64,000 nucleotides of DNA from NCBI GenBank assembly GCA_903937385.1, contig CAIZZF010000007.1, positions 1-64,000 on the forward strand, written 5' to 3'. The position numbers and the translations under genes are program-made. The notes under the pieces were generated by a model. The model was not told where the DNA came from. It saw nothing but the letters and a program-made list of their open reading frames with translations, and made no database searches. Positions 26,057-34,842 of this stretch are shown piece after piece (the stretch's first letter is position 1; each line of letters opens with the position of its first letter). The DNA comes from an uncultured Holophagaceae bacterium (GTDB taxonomy: Bacteria; Acidobacteriota; Holophagae; Holophagales; Holophagaceae).

Positions 26057-27985
26057 TCAGGGCTCCGCCCGCTTCCCTTCGAGTTCCAGCCACTCCAGCT
26101 CAAGGTCTCCCGATTCAGAGAGCAAGGTCTCCCGGGTCCGGAGGGCTGCGTGGCCCGGACTCTCGGGGCGCAAGAAGGCCGTGGGATCGGCCAGGACCCG
26201 GTCCAGCTCGGCGATCCGCTCGGCCAGCTCCGCAAGGGTCCGCTCGACCTCGTCCAGGCGGCGCTGCTCTTTTTGCGAGAGGCCGGGTTTCCGGGGCTTG
26301 GCCGCCTCGGTCCGGGCGGCCAGGCGGGAGGGCTCGGCGCGGACCGGGGCCTGGGCGGCCGCCCGCGCCTCCCGCAGGCTGCGCACGGTGGAGGGCGGGC
26401 CCTCGTAGAGCTCCCAGCGGGGCGTGGCCGCGCCATTCCAGGCCAGCGTATGGGTGGCGACCTGATCCAGGAAGAATCGGTCGTGGCTCACCAGGAGCAG
26501 GGTGCCGGTGAAGCCCAGCAGGGCCTCCTCCAGGTTCTGGAGGGTGGGGATGTCCAGGTCATTGGTCGGCTCGTCGAGGACCAGCAGGTCCGCGGGGCTG
26601 AGCATGGCCTTGGCCAGCAGCAGGCGGTTCCGCTCCCCCCCGCTGAGGGTCGAGGCCGAGCGGTTCTGCTGGTCCACGGGGAAGCCGAAGCGGGTGAGGT
26701 AGACATGGGCGAGCACCGCCCCATTGCCGGTATCCACGAGGGCGGCCCGGTCAGCGAGGTTGTCCAGGATGCTGCGCGTGCCGTCGAGCTCCCCGCGCCC
26801 CTGGGAGATGGCCGTGATCGCCAGCTTGGGATGGCGCATGACCTCGCCCCCCGTCGGCTCCAGCTCGCCCAGCAGCACCTTCAGGAAGGTGGACTTGCCG
26901 CAGCCGTTGGGGCCCAGCAGGGCGATGCGCATGCCGCGCTGCAGGCTGAGGTCGATCCCCTCCAGCAGCTCCGCGCCACCCGGATACGCGAAGCAGACCC
27001 CCTCAGCCCGGATCAGCGCGTCGCTGCGGTTGCCGCCGGTGGCGAAGGCAAGGCCCTGGCGCGACTCCAGGCGGGTCCGGTCGTCCACGTTGTCCTTCAG
27101 GTCCAGGACCTCCTGGATGCGCAGCTTGGACTTCCGGGTGCGGGCTTTGGCGCCGCGGCGGAGCCAGGCCATCTCCCGGCGCAGGCGGTTCTGCATGTGC
27201 TCGGTGAGGCGGGACTCACGAAACTCACGGTCGGACTTCTCCAACAGGTAGTCGCTGTAGCCGCCCTCGTAGCTGCGGAGGGCGCCGTCTTCCAGCTCCA
27301 GCATCCGGGTGGCGACGGCATCCAGCAGGTGGCGGTCGTGGGTGATCAGCAGCAGGGCGCCCTCGAAGGCCTGGAGCCAGGCTTCCAGGCGCTCCACCTG
27401 GTCGGGGTCAAGATGGTTGGTGGGCTCGTCCAGCACCAGGACGTCCGGCTCCTTGAGCCAGGCCTGGGCCAGCGCCACGCGCTTCCGCCAGCCTCCAGAG
27501 AGGGATTCCACTTCGGCGTCCAGGTCCAGGAGGCCCCAAGTGCTGGCCGCAGCCTTGAGCCGGGGCTGGAGATCCCAGCCCCAGTGGTCCAGGTGGTGCT
27601 CGATGGTCTGCAGCTCGTCATGCAGCCGGACTTCGGCCTCCGGGGTGCTACCGTGCAGGTCTGCGTGGATCTCCTGGTGGCGGGCGAGGAAGGCGGCGTG
27701 ATCCGCCAGGGCGGCCTCCAGAGCCTGCTGCACCGTGGCGCCCGGGGCGAAGTGCGGCTCCTGGCTGAGCCGGGCGATGCGCTGGCCCTGGGTGACCACG
27801 ACCTCGCCGGTATCCGGACTCTCGTCCCCGGACAGGAGGCGGAAGAGGGTGCTCTTCCCCGCTCCGTTCTTGCCGATGAGGCCCACCTTCTCGCCCTGAA
27901 AGAGACCGAGGCTCAGTCCATCCAAAATGGGTGTCGCGCCATATCGTTTCGTGACATTGATCAAACTCAGGGCGATGGACGGCAA
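26057..27985 (-). CDS. uup: ABC-F ATPase (Uup-like)
   Basis: A 642-residue soluble protein with two ABC ATPase cassettes and no membrane segments. The first has GKNGAGKST (Walker A), LSGGWRKRVALA (signature) and VLVLDEPTNHLD (Walker B); the second has GPNGCGKST, LSGGERNRLLLA and LLVLDEPTNDLD. A charged C-terminal helix pair (about 540-640) is the DNA/RNA-binding coiled coil typical of Uup. ABC-F proteins act on the ribosome or, for Uup, also affect transposon excision and replication forks. The start is TTG 27985, with GAGGAG seven bases upstream. It is divergent from a MarR gene. Confidence 0.85.
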   Translation of the reverse strand: MPSIALSLINVTKRYGATPILDGLSLGLFQGEKVGLIGKNGAGKSTLFRLLSGDESPDTGEVVVTQGQRIARLSQEPHFAPGATVQQALEAALADHAAFLARHQEIHADLHGSTPEAEVRLHDELQTIEHHLDHWGWDLQPRLKAAASTWGLLDLDAEVESLSGGWRKRVALAQAWLKEPDVLVLDEPTNHLDPDQVERLEAWLQAFEGALLLITHDRHLLDAVATRMLELEDGALRSYEGGYSDYLLEKSDREFRESRLTEHMQNRLRREMAWLRRGAKARTRKSKLRIQEVLDLKDNVDDRTRLESRQGLAFATGGNRSDALIRAEGVCFAYPGGAELLEGIDLSLQRGMRIALLGPNGCGKSTFLKVLLGELEPTGGEVMRHPKLAITAISQGRGELDGTRSILDNLADRAALVDTGNGAVLAHVYLTRFGFPVDQQNRSASTLSGGERNRLLLAKAMLSPADLLVLDEPTNDLDIPTLQNLEEALLGFTGTLLLVSHDRFFLDQVATHTLAWNGAATPRWELYEGPPSTVRSLREARAAAQAPVRAEPSRLAARTEAAKPRKPGLSQKEQRRLDEVERTLAELAERIAELDRVLADPTAFLRPESPGHAALRTRETLLSESGDLELEWLELEGKRAEP

Positions 27986-28057
27986 GAATGGCTCCTCAGA
28001 CCTTCCAGAATCCCACGGAAGTGGAGATGCTTGCCCCCAAAGTGTCTCGAGGTGCGC

Positions 28058-28561
28058 ATGTCCCTACAGGAAGAACTCCAGATGTCCCGGCTCCCCGCTC
28101 CGGGGGTGCAGCTGATGCTCCAGCTGATGCTCACCCGGGAGGCGGTGGTGCGGGTCCAGGAGCGGCTCTTCGAGGCGCACGGCCTCACCATTCAGCAGTA
28201 CAATGTCCTGCGCATCGTGCGGGGCGGACCGACCAAGGGCCACCCGATCTACGAGATCGAGCGGCGCATGATCTACCGCTTTGCGAACGTGACGCGCCTG
28301 GTGGATCGCTTGGAGGTCCAGGGCCTGCTCAAACGGGTGGCGGACCCCAAGGACCGGCGGGTGAGCCGGGTCGTGATCAGTCCCAAGGGGCGCCGCCTCA
28401 TGGAGCGCCTGGACGAGCCGGTGCACGACATGGCCGTGCGTCTCACCAGCTGCTGCGACGAAGCCGAGTGCCTGGCCATGGCCGAGCAACTCGAGCGACT
28501 GCGGGAGCACTGCGGACGGCAGGGGGGGCTTCAGGGGGAACTGACCGGCACCAGCAGCTGA
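28058..28561 (+). CDS. MarR-family transcriptional regulator
   Basis: A 167-residue winged-helix regulator. The N-terminal dimerisation helix is followed by LTIQQYNVLRIV, a recognition helix FANVTRLVDRLEVQGLL and the wing DPKDRRVSRVVISPKG, all standard for MarR. These dimers usually repress nearby genes and are released by phenolic or other small ligands. ATG 28058 has GAGG upstream. The target is not evident; the divergent ABC-F gene is one candidate. Its 3' end overlaps the convergent transglutaminase-like gene by 31 bases. Confidence 0.88.
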   Translation: MSLQEELQMSRLPAPGVQLMLQLMLTREAVVRVQERLFEAHGLTIQQYNVLRIVRGGPTKGHPIYEIERRMIYRFANVTRLVDRLEVQGLLKRVADPKDRRVSRVVISPKGRRLMERLDEPVHDMAVRLTSCCDEAECLAMAEQLERLREHCGRQGGLQGELTGTSS

Positions 28562-30297
28562 TCCAGCAGGTCAAAGGCCTCGGTCTCTGAGACACCCTCA
28601 AGCTGCAGCCAGCGGCCCTCGCCAAGGTCCATCCACAGGAGCCTCCGGCTGGGATGCCACCAGCCCGACCGCTGAGAGTGCGCCCCTGCCAGGTGTCTGA
28701 ATGGCCGGGTCTGGGCTTCGCCTGGATGGGTCACGGCCTGGGCCTGCCAGGGACCCCCGGTTCCAGTGCGCAGCTGGAGCTGGCCAGCCTTGAACGTCCA
28801 GCGCCCGCCTGGCAGCCGCAGCTGCATCCCGGCGGCACCGGAGACCAGGTCGCCCTTGGCGGTGATGCCCTCGCCATAGGGCCGATTGCCTTCCCGTTCG
28901 GGAATCCACCGCGCCCCCGAGAAGGCCGAGGCGGCGCTCTCCCAGCCGACACTGCCCAGGTCGGCCAGATCCGTGTCCCCCAGCTTGATGCGGAAGGCCG
29001 AGGCGGGGGCCTGGTCGAAGGTGGGATCCAGGGGGACCCAGCGCTCTCTCAGCCGCACCTCCACCCAGAAGTGGAGCCCCAGGGTCTCCCCCAGCCCCAC
29101 CCAGCCGGTGACGCCCCGCGCGGGGACGCCGAGCCGCCGCAGCAGGGCCACGGCCAGGACGCCGTGTTCGGTGCAGTCGCCCCGGGGGTGATGGCAAACC
29201 TCCAGGGCCGAGGCGAAGCCCACCGTGAAGTCCTTCTCCACGATCCAGTCGAAGACGAAGGTGTTCACCCGCTGGGCCAGCTCCCAGCGCGAGAGGCCTG
29301 CGGGCAGGGCCAGGCGGTGCAGCAGGCCGTCGAAGGCGGGGTCGTGGAAGGGCACCAGGGAGCTCGGGCTCAGATAGCGGGCCTCGCCGGCGGACGGGAG
29401 GCCTCGGACGGGAGGCTGGGTCGCCTCCAGGCGGGTGGGGGCCTGGGCCCGACGCAGCCGCCAGCGGGACTTGCCGAGCCGGGTCTGCTGGGCGTCTTCC
29501 GGCAGGTCCTGGGGCTTTCCCTCCAGCCGCAGGGTCAGCTCCGGCAGCCAGGGCTGGAAGGGGTGGGGCGGGAGCTTCTGCAGGCTGCGCTCGAAGAAGC
29601 CCTGTGTCTCCTCCTTGGCGAAGACGGGGGCGGGCAGCTCGGCCCGCTGGCTGAGCATGCGGAGGCCGCCCAGCTCGGCTTGATGCCGCACCTCGCCGGC
29701 CGTGGGCGAGATCCAGACCTCCACGGAGGTACTGGCCGCGCCCTGGCGTTCCTCACCGGTGAAGCGAACGGCATCGGGGAATCCGGGCAGGGGCGCCTTG
29801 CCCTGGGGTCGCAAGTGGAGCTCACTCCACTGCTGAATCGGGAAGGAGAAGGTGGTGGCCCGCAAGGGCTGGACAGTCCGCGCGGCCTCCTTCAGGCGGG
29901 ACTCCAGCTCCTCGGGCCAGAGGATCGCCCCCGCCGGGATGTCCTTTTTCAGGGCCGGGCTGTTGGCCGCGTGGATGGCCAGCACTGCGGGCTCCCGGGG
30001 GGACCACTCGGCCCGGCCTTCGAAGGGCTCCGCGGAGAGCTGCAGCCGCCAAGTGAAGGACATGGAGCCATCCCGCGCCCTGCGGGCGGTCTCACTCAGG
30101 TCCTGCTTGATCTCCTGGCCCAGCCGGGAGAGGGCCATCCACTCGTGGGAACGCAGCTCGCGGACGGGGCCATCCTGGCGCTGCTCCTGCTTTGAGCCGC
30201 CCACTTCCAGGTCGCCCAGCCACTGGCGGAAGCTCCGAGGGGGGGCCTCCTGGCCCAGCAGGGTCAGGCACACCAGGAGAAGGGGGGATGCGCGCAT
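28531..30297 (-). CDS. Exported transglutaminase-like domain protein
   Basis: A 588-residue protein with a short signal peptide (SPLLLVCLTLLGQ). The C-terminal half carries a transglutaminase-like (papain-fold) core: GDCTEHG gives the catalytic Cys, LHFWVEV the His and LDPTFDQ the Asp. In bacteria such domains act as proteases, peptide N-glycanases or crosslinkers; the sequence does not settle which. The N-terminal 300 residues are strand-rich and unassigned. It is followed on the same strand only by its 3' overlap with marR; upstream is a Spy-like gene 35 bases away, so co-transcription is possible. Confidence 0.85.
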   Translation of the reverse strand: MRASPLLLVCLTLLGQEAPPRSFRQWLGDLEVGGSKQEQRQDGPVRELRSHEWMALSRLGQEIKQDLSETARRARDGSMSFTWRLQLSAEPFEGRAEWSPREPAVLAIHAANSPALKKDIPAGAILWPEELESRLKEAARTVQPLRATTFSFPIQQWSELHLRPQGKAPLPGFPDAVRFTGEERQGAASTSVEVWISPTAGEVRHQAELGGLRMLSQRAELPAPVFAKEETQGFFERSLQKLPPHPFQPWLPELTLRLEGKPQDLPEDAQQTRLGKSRWRLRRAQAPTRLEATQPPVRGLPSAGEARYLSPSSLVPFHDPAFDGLLHRLALPAGLSRWELAQRVNTFVFDWIVEKDFTVGFASALEVCHHPRGDCTEHGVLAVALLRRLGVPARGVTGWVGLGETLGLHFWVEVRLRERWVPLDPTFDQAPASAFRIKLGDTDLADLGSVGWESAASAFSGARWIPEREGNRPYGEGITAKGDLVSGAAGMQLRLPGGRWTFKAGQLQLRTGTGGPWQAQAVTHPGEAQTRPFRHLAGAHSQRSGWWHPSRRLLWMDLGEGRWLQLEGVSETEAFDLLDQLLVPVSSP

Positions 30298-30332
30298 CCC
30301 CCCAGTCTATCGCCCGGTGGCTCCGGGTCGGA

Positions 30333-30779
30333 TCAGTTGGTCGGGCCTTGGCGCAGTCCGCGCAGGCGCTCGCGCAGCTGCCCCTGGGCAAAGCCACGCA
30401 GCTCCGCAGCCTTGAGGCGCTGCTCGGGCGTCAGGAGGGCCTGGGTCTCCTTCTGCAGGGTGCGCCGGGCCAGCAGCAGGTCAAAGCGCGCGGCCGCGGC
30501 CTTGTCGTAGAGGGGGCGCAGCTGAGCCTCGGGGGCGGCCGCATCCTGGAGGGCCATCCGGAGCGCCTGCTGGGCCTGCTGGACCGCCTCGCGGTGACGG
30601 AGCAGGTCGGGCTGGTGCTTCTGGCGGAGGGCCTTGATGCTGGCCTTCTGGGCGTCCGTCAGGTGGAGCGCCTGGGCGATGCGCTCGGTGCGGGGCCCCT
30701 CCCGGCGGGGACCCGCCTGGGCTCCCAGGGGCAGGGCGGCGAGGGTCAGGGTCAGGGCGGTCCAGAGCAGGGACTTCAT
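30333..30779 (-). CDS. Spy/CpxP-like periplasmic protein
   Basis: A 148-residue exported protein with a signal peptide (SLLWTALTLTLAALPLGAQA) and an all-helical mature part containing LTDAQKASIKALRQKH and LLTPEQRLKAAEL, the two LTxxQ-type repeats that mark the Spy/CpxP/ZraP group. These proteins are periplasmic chaperones or metal-responsive stress sensors. GAGGAG precedes the ATG. It is divergent from recO and upstream of the transglutaminase-like gene. Confidence 0.8.
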   Translation of the reverse strand: MKSLLWTALTLTLAALPLGAQAGPRREGPRTERIAQALHLTDAQKASIKALRQKHQPDLLRHREAVQQAQQALRMALQDAAAPEAQLRPLYDKAAAARFDLLLARRTLQKETQALLTPEQRLKAAELRGFAQGQLRERLRGLRQGPTN

Positions 30780-30864
30780 GGGTTCTCCTCGAGTGGGCGG
30801 GGGCGGCTACCAAACAAACAGACCCGGTCCCGGCGGCAGGGTTGAATCCGGGCAAACTGGAGGG

Positions 30865-31602
30865 GTGATCCGAACCTATGCGGCCATCGTCTTGAAAGCC
30901 GTGCCCTACGCCGAGGGCGGGGCCGTGGTGTCCTTCCTCTCGGAGCACGGGGAGCGGATGGCCGGGGTGGCCAAGGGCGTCAAGAAACCCACCGCCAAGT
31001 GGGTGGCGGCCTTCGAACCCCTGGGCATGGTCCGGGTGAGCTTCTTCGGCAAGGAACACGCTGAGCTGAAACGGATCACCCGCTGCGAGCTGGCCTTCAG
31101 CCCCCTGACCCTGGGCCACCTGGAGAGCAGCCTGGTCATGGCCTGCCTCGCGGACCTGTTCGACCGCGTGTCCCGGGAGGGCGTGGAGGACGACCGTCTC
31201 TACCGCCTGCTCAGCGCCTGCGGGCGAGCCCTGAAGGCCGACCCGGACAATGCCCTCGGCATCCTGGCCTATGCCGAGCACTGGCTCCTCCACTGCATGG
31301 GTCTGCTGCCGCACCCCCGGGTCTGTGGACGCTGCGGCAACGACACCGCCCCGCTGGCGCTGCTGAGCCCGGACCAGGGCTGGTGCTGCACGGCCTGCAC
31401 CCCGGTGGATCCCCAGGAGGCCCTCCCCGCTGGCAGCCGGGAGCACCTGCGGCGCCTGCGGACCGGTGGCGCGGAGGTAGCCCCCCGGGTCAACCCCGCG
31501 GACGATGCCCAGCAGGCGGTGACTGCGCTGCTGCGGGCCCGCCTCCTCCAGGAGCTGGGCGGCGGACTGCGCAGCTACGACGTGCTGTGGCGCTCCGTCT
31601 GA
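30865..31602 (+). CDS. recO: DNA repair protein RecO
   Basis: A 245-residue protein with the RecO plan: N-terminal OB fold (VIRTYAAIVLKAVPYAEGGAV), central helices and a zinc-ribbon-type Cys cluster (CGRCGN ... CCTAC) in the second half. RecO loads RecA onto SSB-coated gaps together with RecR. The start is probably GTG 30865, which fits the family N-terminus exactly, although the purine-rich GGAGG is unusually close to it. It is the first gene right of the spy-like divergent promoter region and is followed by a small hairpin. Confidence 0.88.
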   Translation: MIRTYAAIVLKAVPYAEGGAVVSFLSEHGERMAGVAKGVKKPTAKWVAAFEPLGMVRVSFFGKEHAELKRITRCELAFSPLTLGHLESSLVMACLADLFDRVSREGVEDDRLYRLLSACGRALKADPDNALGILAYAEHWLLHCMGLLPHPRVCGRCGNDTAPLALLSPDQGWCCTACTPVDPQEALPAGSREHLRRLRTGGAEVAPRVNPADDAQQAVTALLRARLLQELGGGLRSYDVLWRSV

Positions 31603-31618
31603 GCCTGGGTCCAGGCTC
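31601..31618 (+). terminator. Small hairpin after recO
   Basis: GAGCCTGG/CCAGGCTC stem of eight pairs with a GT loop, overlapping the recO stop codon. It lacks a clear T-run, so termination is uncertain. Confidence 0.4.
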
Positions 31619-31665
31619 AGGGCTCTGATTCTTGCCTCTGGCCCCGGGCTGGCCGATGGGTTTCC

Positions 31666-34233
31666 ATGGCCGAGGATCGGAAGGAAGCTCTCTGGAAGCA
31701 CGCTGTGGTGGCCCGGATCCTGATGGATCTGGCACTGCTGCCTCTGCTCGCGGGGGTTGCCTACCTCCTCTTCCGATCCGGCAGCGCCCTCCAGCCTCTG
31801 GAAGCCACCCTGCTGATGAGCCTGGCGGTGGCCCTGGCCGGCCTCGGGCGGCACTGGTGGGAGTGGCAGCAGGGGCTGCGGGTGGAGGGCCTGCTGGGCG
31901 ACTGGGTCCGGCGGATCCTGCAGGGGGAGCGGGAGCCCTCGGAGTCTTCAACCGGGTTGGGGGCCTCGGACGGCAGGATCTCCGCGGCCCTGAATCTCAT
32001 CCTGCTTGACTCCCAGCACACCCAGGCGGCGCTGGCCCGGCTGGACCAGGCCGTGGGTCGCGACTGGATCGAACTGGACGAGCTGCTCGAAGGCCTGGCG
32101 CAGAGCCACGGGGTCGAGCGGAACGACCGCGCCCAGGGGCTGGCCCGCCTGGAGGCCCTCGGCCGGGAACTCAAGGCAGCCCTGGAAGGCGGCGCCCACC
32201 CTGATCACGTCGAGCTCAATCAGCGGCTCAGGGCCGACCAGCACCGGCTGCAGGGGCAGGCCTTCCGCGCCACCCTGGGGCAGGTCTGCGCGAGCCTGGA
32301 GCACTTCGAGGTGCACCTGGAAGAGCTCCGGGACACCTTCCCGCGGCTGCGGCGGGAAGAGGATGCCTTGGGGAGCCTTGCCGACACCGGGCTTCGCCAG
32401 GGGGCACACCTGACTCTGGCCATGCGGGGTCTGGTGGCCCACACCCCCCGGCTGCTGGAGGAGACCCAGGCCCGCCAGGAGTCCTTCGTGCGGTTCCGGC
32501 AGGCCGCAGACGGGGTCCGGGACCAGACCGAGGCGCTGAGCCGCCGGATCGAGACCTTCCGGGAGGAGGCCCAGCAGCGTATCCGCGCCTTCAGCGGGGC
32601 CCAGGCGAACCTGAAGGGACTCGACCAGGTGGCTCATCAGACGGGTCTGCTGGCGGTGAACGCGGCGATCCTGGCCCAGCAGGGCGGAGGCAGCGCCGGG
32701 TTGGCTGCCATCGGGACTCGGCTCCGGTCTTTGGCAGATCAGACGGCACAGGGCGCCTCCGAGCTCGAGCAGTCCCTGAACCGCCATCAGCAGGGACTCG
32801 AGCGGGAGACCATGAGCCTCTGGGATCTCCAGGAAGTCACGGTAAAGATGCTCGCCTGCACCCACGAGCTCCTCCGCATGGCGAGCCACCTGGATACGCA
32901 GAGCCATGACCTGGAGCGCTCCCTGGAGAATCACCTCGGGCTGGTGGATCAGGTCCGGCAGGCCAGTGAGCGCGCGGAGCTGTCCCTCCGCGAGGTCGGC
33001 GAGCGCGCTGCAGCTCTGGAATCGGCCCACGGCCGCCAGTGGGGGGTGGAGGCCAAGCTTGTTCCGGAGCAGAAGCGGCTGGCGCGGGCGGGCAGCCATC
33101 TGGGCGGGGTCGGCGAGGAGCTGGCGCGCATCAGCGAAGCGAACATGGACGAGATCTGGGCCATCCTCGCCCGGCACCAGACGGTCCGCCGCAGCGAGGC
33201 CTACCAACGGCTCACCTCCGAGGGACTGGCGCGCGGAATCCTCTGCCGGGAGGCGTCCGACACGGTCTGGCATCGGGTTGCCTGGGCGCGGGCGCAGCGG
33301 CGGGTTCGCCTGGCGAGGGCCAAGCGGGTCGCGCCAGGTCCTGCGGGGCGCAGGGATGCAGAGGGAAGGCCCTGGCTCCTGCTCCTGGAGCAGGATGCCC
33401 TGGGTCGGGCCGAGCCTTCGGCGCTGGAAGCCTGGTCCTGCGATGCGGTCGGCCAGGTCTGGCAGTTCCAGTTGCAGCGGTCCCTGCAGAAGGAAGGTCA
33501 CCGGCTCACCTTGCTGGAGACCCTGAAGGCTGGGCCCCTGCCAGCCTGCTTCCCGGGGCTGGCCATTCGCCTCACGCCGGAAGGGGTGGCGCTGCGGCTG
33601 CCTTCTCCCTATCCCGCGCTGCCTCACTTCCTGGCGGGACTGGGGACAGAACTTGAGGTGGAGGCCGCGTCCTGGGAGAAGGGCCTCCGCGAGCCCGCCA
33701 GCCATCGTCAGGAGGTCCAGTGTCTGCTGTGGGTGGGGCCCGGCGCGGGCCTGCACCATCCCTGCTTGAATCTGCTGCATCACTGGGTGCGAAACGACCC
33801 CGACCATGAGCGGTTCCTCCCCTGGCTGCCCCACGAGGGACCTCGCCTCCTCTGCCCCCAGGCCAAGGAAGGTCTGGTGCCGGATCGGCTGCCTGCGCCG
33901 GTGGCCGTGCGCTGCCTGGGACTTGGGGCGGATGCCGCTCTGCTGGAGCCCTATCGGGATCGACTGCAGGCGGCGGGAGCCGGGGAAGGCGAGGATGGCG
34001 TCGCCCTCTGCGTCGTGGGCATCGGCCATGCCCACCCCGAAACGCTGCTCCTGCGCCTCTTTCAGGAGGATGCGGGCCTCGCTGGCGCCTTCCACCCGGA
34101 CCTCATCCCCTACCAGGCCCGGCTGCGGGATGAGGTCCTGAAGGGCGACTCCGGGGATCCCTACCAGGCGGCCTGGACCCTCCTGGAAGACCTCCAGCGG
34201 GAAGGCTGGGTGATGCCGCTGCCCAACCCCTGA
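31666..34233 (+). CDS. Degenerate chemoreceptor-like membrane protein
   Basis: An 855-residue protein with two hydrophobic helices near the N-terminus (about 14-36 and 47-66) and a long cytoplasmic helical rod. Residues about 318-365 (QVAHQTGLLAVNAAILAQQ, then GLAAIGTRLRSLADQ) clearly correspond to the signalling hairpin tip of methyl-accepting chemotaxis proteins. Key contact positions are altered: the usual NLLALNAAIEAARAGE has lost its Glu and Arg. No sensory domain lies between the two helices. After about residue 500 the protein continues into a 350-residue mixed alpha/beta region I cannot assign. It is probably a scaffold or stress sensor derived from a chemoreceptor. Located between recO and rnpB. 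Confidence 0.7.
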   Translation: MAEDRKEALWKHAVVARILMDLALLPLLAGVAYLLFRSGSALQPLEATLLMSLAVALAGLGRHWWEWQQGLRVEGLLGDWVRRILQGEREPSESSTGLGASDGRISAALNLILLDSQHTQAALARLDQAVGRDWIELDELLEGLAQSHGVERNDRAQGLARLEALGRELKAALEGGAHPDHVELNQRLRADQHRLQGQAFRATLGQVCASLEHFEVHLEELRDTFPRLRREEDALGSLADTGLRQGAHLTLAMRGLVAHTPRLLEETQARQESFVRFRQAADGVRDQTEALSRRIETFREEAQQRIRAFSGAQANLKGLDQVAHQTGLLAVNAAILAQQGGGSAGLAAIGTRLRSLADQTAQGASELEQSLNRHQQGLERETMSLWDLQEVTVKMLACTHELLRMASHLDTQSHDLERSLENHLGLVDQVRQASERAELSLREVGERAAALESAHGRQWGVEAKLVPEQKRLARAGSHLGGVGEELARISEANMDEIWAILARHQTVRRSEAYQRLTSEGLARGILCREASDTVWHRVAWARAQRRVRLARAKRVAPGPAGRRDAEGRPWLLLLEQDALGRAEPSALEAWSCDAVGQVWQFQLQRSLQKEGHRLTLLETLKAGPLPACFPGLAIRLTPEGVALRLPSPYPALPHFLAGLGTELEVEAASWEKGLREPASHRQEVQCLLWVGPGAGLHHPCLNLLHHWVRNDPDHERFLPWLPHEGPRLLCPQAKEGLVPDRLPAPVAVRCLGLGADAALLEPYRDRLQAAGAGEGEDGVALCVVGIGHAHPETLLLRLFQEDAGLAGAFHPDLIPYQARLRDEVLKGDSGDPYQAAWTLLEDLQREGWVMPLPNP

Positions 34234-34260
34234 GCGCCGGGTGCTGGGCGCCGCGTGCTA

Positions 34261-34630
34261 CCGTGGTCGGGTGGATCAGGGCGTCGCTGGCCGCAAGACC
34301 AGAGGAAAGTCCGGGCTCCATAGGGTGCTGGGCCTGGTAACACCAGGGCGGGGTGACCCGACGGAAAGTGCAACAGAGAACAAACCGCCGATGGCCGCGC
34401 AAGCGGATCAGGTAAGGGTGAAACGGTGGGGTAAGAGCCCACCGCCGGACTGGCAACAGGACGGGCATGGCAAACCCCCCAGGGAGCAAGACCAAATAGG
34501 CCGGCGCACCGCGCAAGCGGCGAGGGTTGACCCGACCGAGCCGGCGGGTAGGTCGCACGAGGTGGGTGGTGACATTCATCCCAGAGGAATGACGCTCCAC
34601 GACAGAACCCGGCTTACCGATCCACCACGG
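34261..34630 (+). ncRNA. rnpB: RNase P RNA (class A)
   Basis: The sequence contains the universal RNase P landmarks in order: GAGGAAAGTCCGGGCTCC (P4 5' strand) near 34300, ACAGAGAACAAACCGCC near 34372, GGTAAGGGTGAAACGGTGG, GTAAGAGCCCACCG and, at the end, ACAGAACCCGGCTTACCGAT (P4 3' strand). The ends pair as P1: GTGGATC at 34271 with GATCCAC at 34619. RNase P RNA is the catalytic subunit that trims the 5' ends of pre-tRNAs. Exact ends are estimated from the P1 helix. Confidence 0.95.
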
Positions 34631-34649
34631 CCTCCGCAAGGGGGCCGTG
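34626..34649 (+). terminator. Terminator of rnpB
   Basis: CACGGCC and GGCCGTG pair around a ten-base loop directly after the mature RNase P RNA; CTTATGCTCT follows. Confidence 0.65.
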
Positions 34650-34658
34650 CTTATGCTC

Positions 34659-34726
34659 TCCGGGGGTTCCTCGCTGCGCGAATACCCCCGGACCCCCGCG
34701 CGCACTCCGGCGGAGCCGGAGTGCGC
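34659..34726. repeat. Two hairpins between rnpB and the MFS gene
   Basis: The first (34659-34691) has TCCGGGGG/CCCCCGGA arms around a CTCGCTGCGC core, resembling the element at 17769-17810. The second (34700-34726) is a perfect 11-pair stem GCGCACTCCGG/CCGGAGTGCGC with a five-base loop. The remaining bases to 34842 show no gene. Confidence 0.5.
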
Positions 34727-34842
34727 TTGCTCCATCGTAATGAGGGCCGCTCCGCTGCGCGTCTCCAGGTATCGCCACGTCTCGCGTGGCTCCGACTCTC
34801 TGAGGCTGCTGAAGTCCACCCGGGACTGCCGCATAGTAAGGG

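Noticed and set aside
26150-28057. The long forward frame leading into marR
   Set aside because: Only the last 168 codons (from ATG 28058 with GAGG) look like a protein; the rest is antisense to the ABC-F gene.
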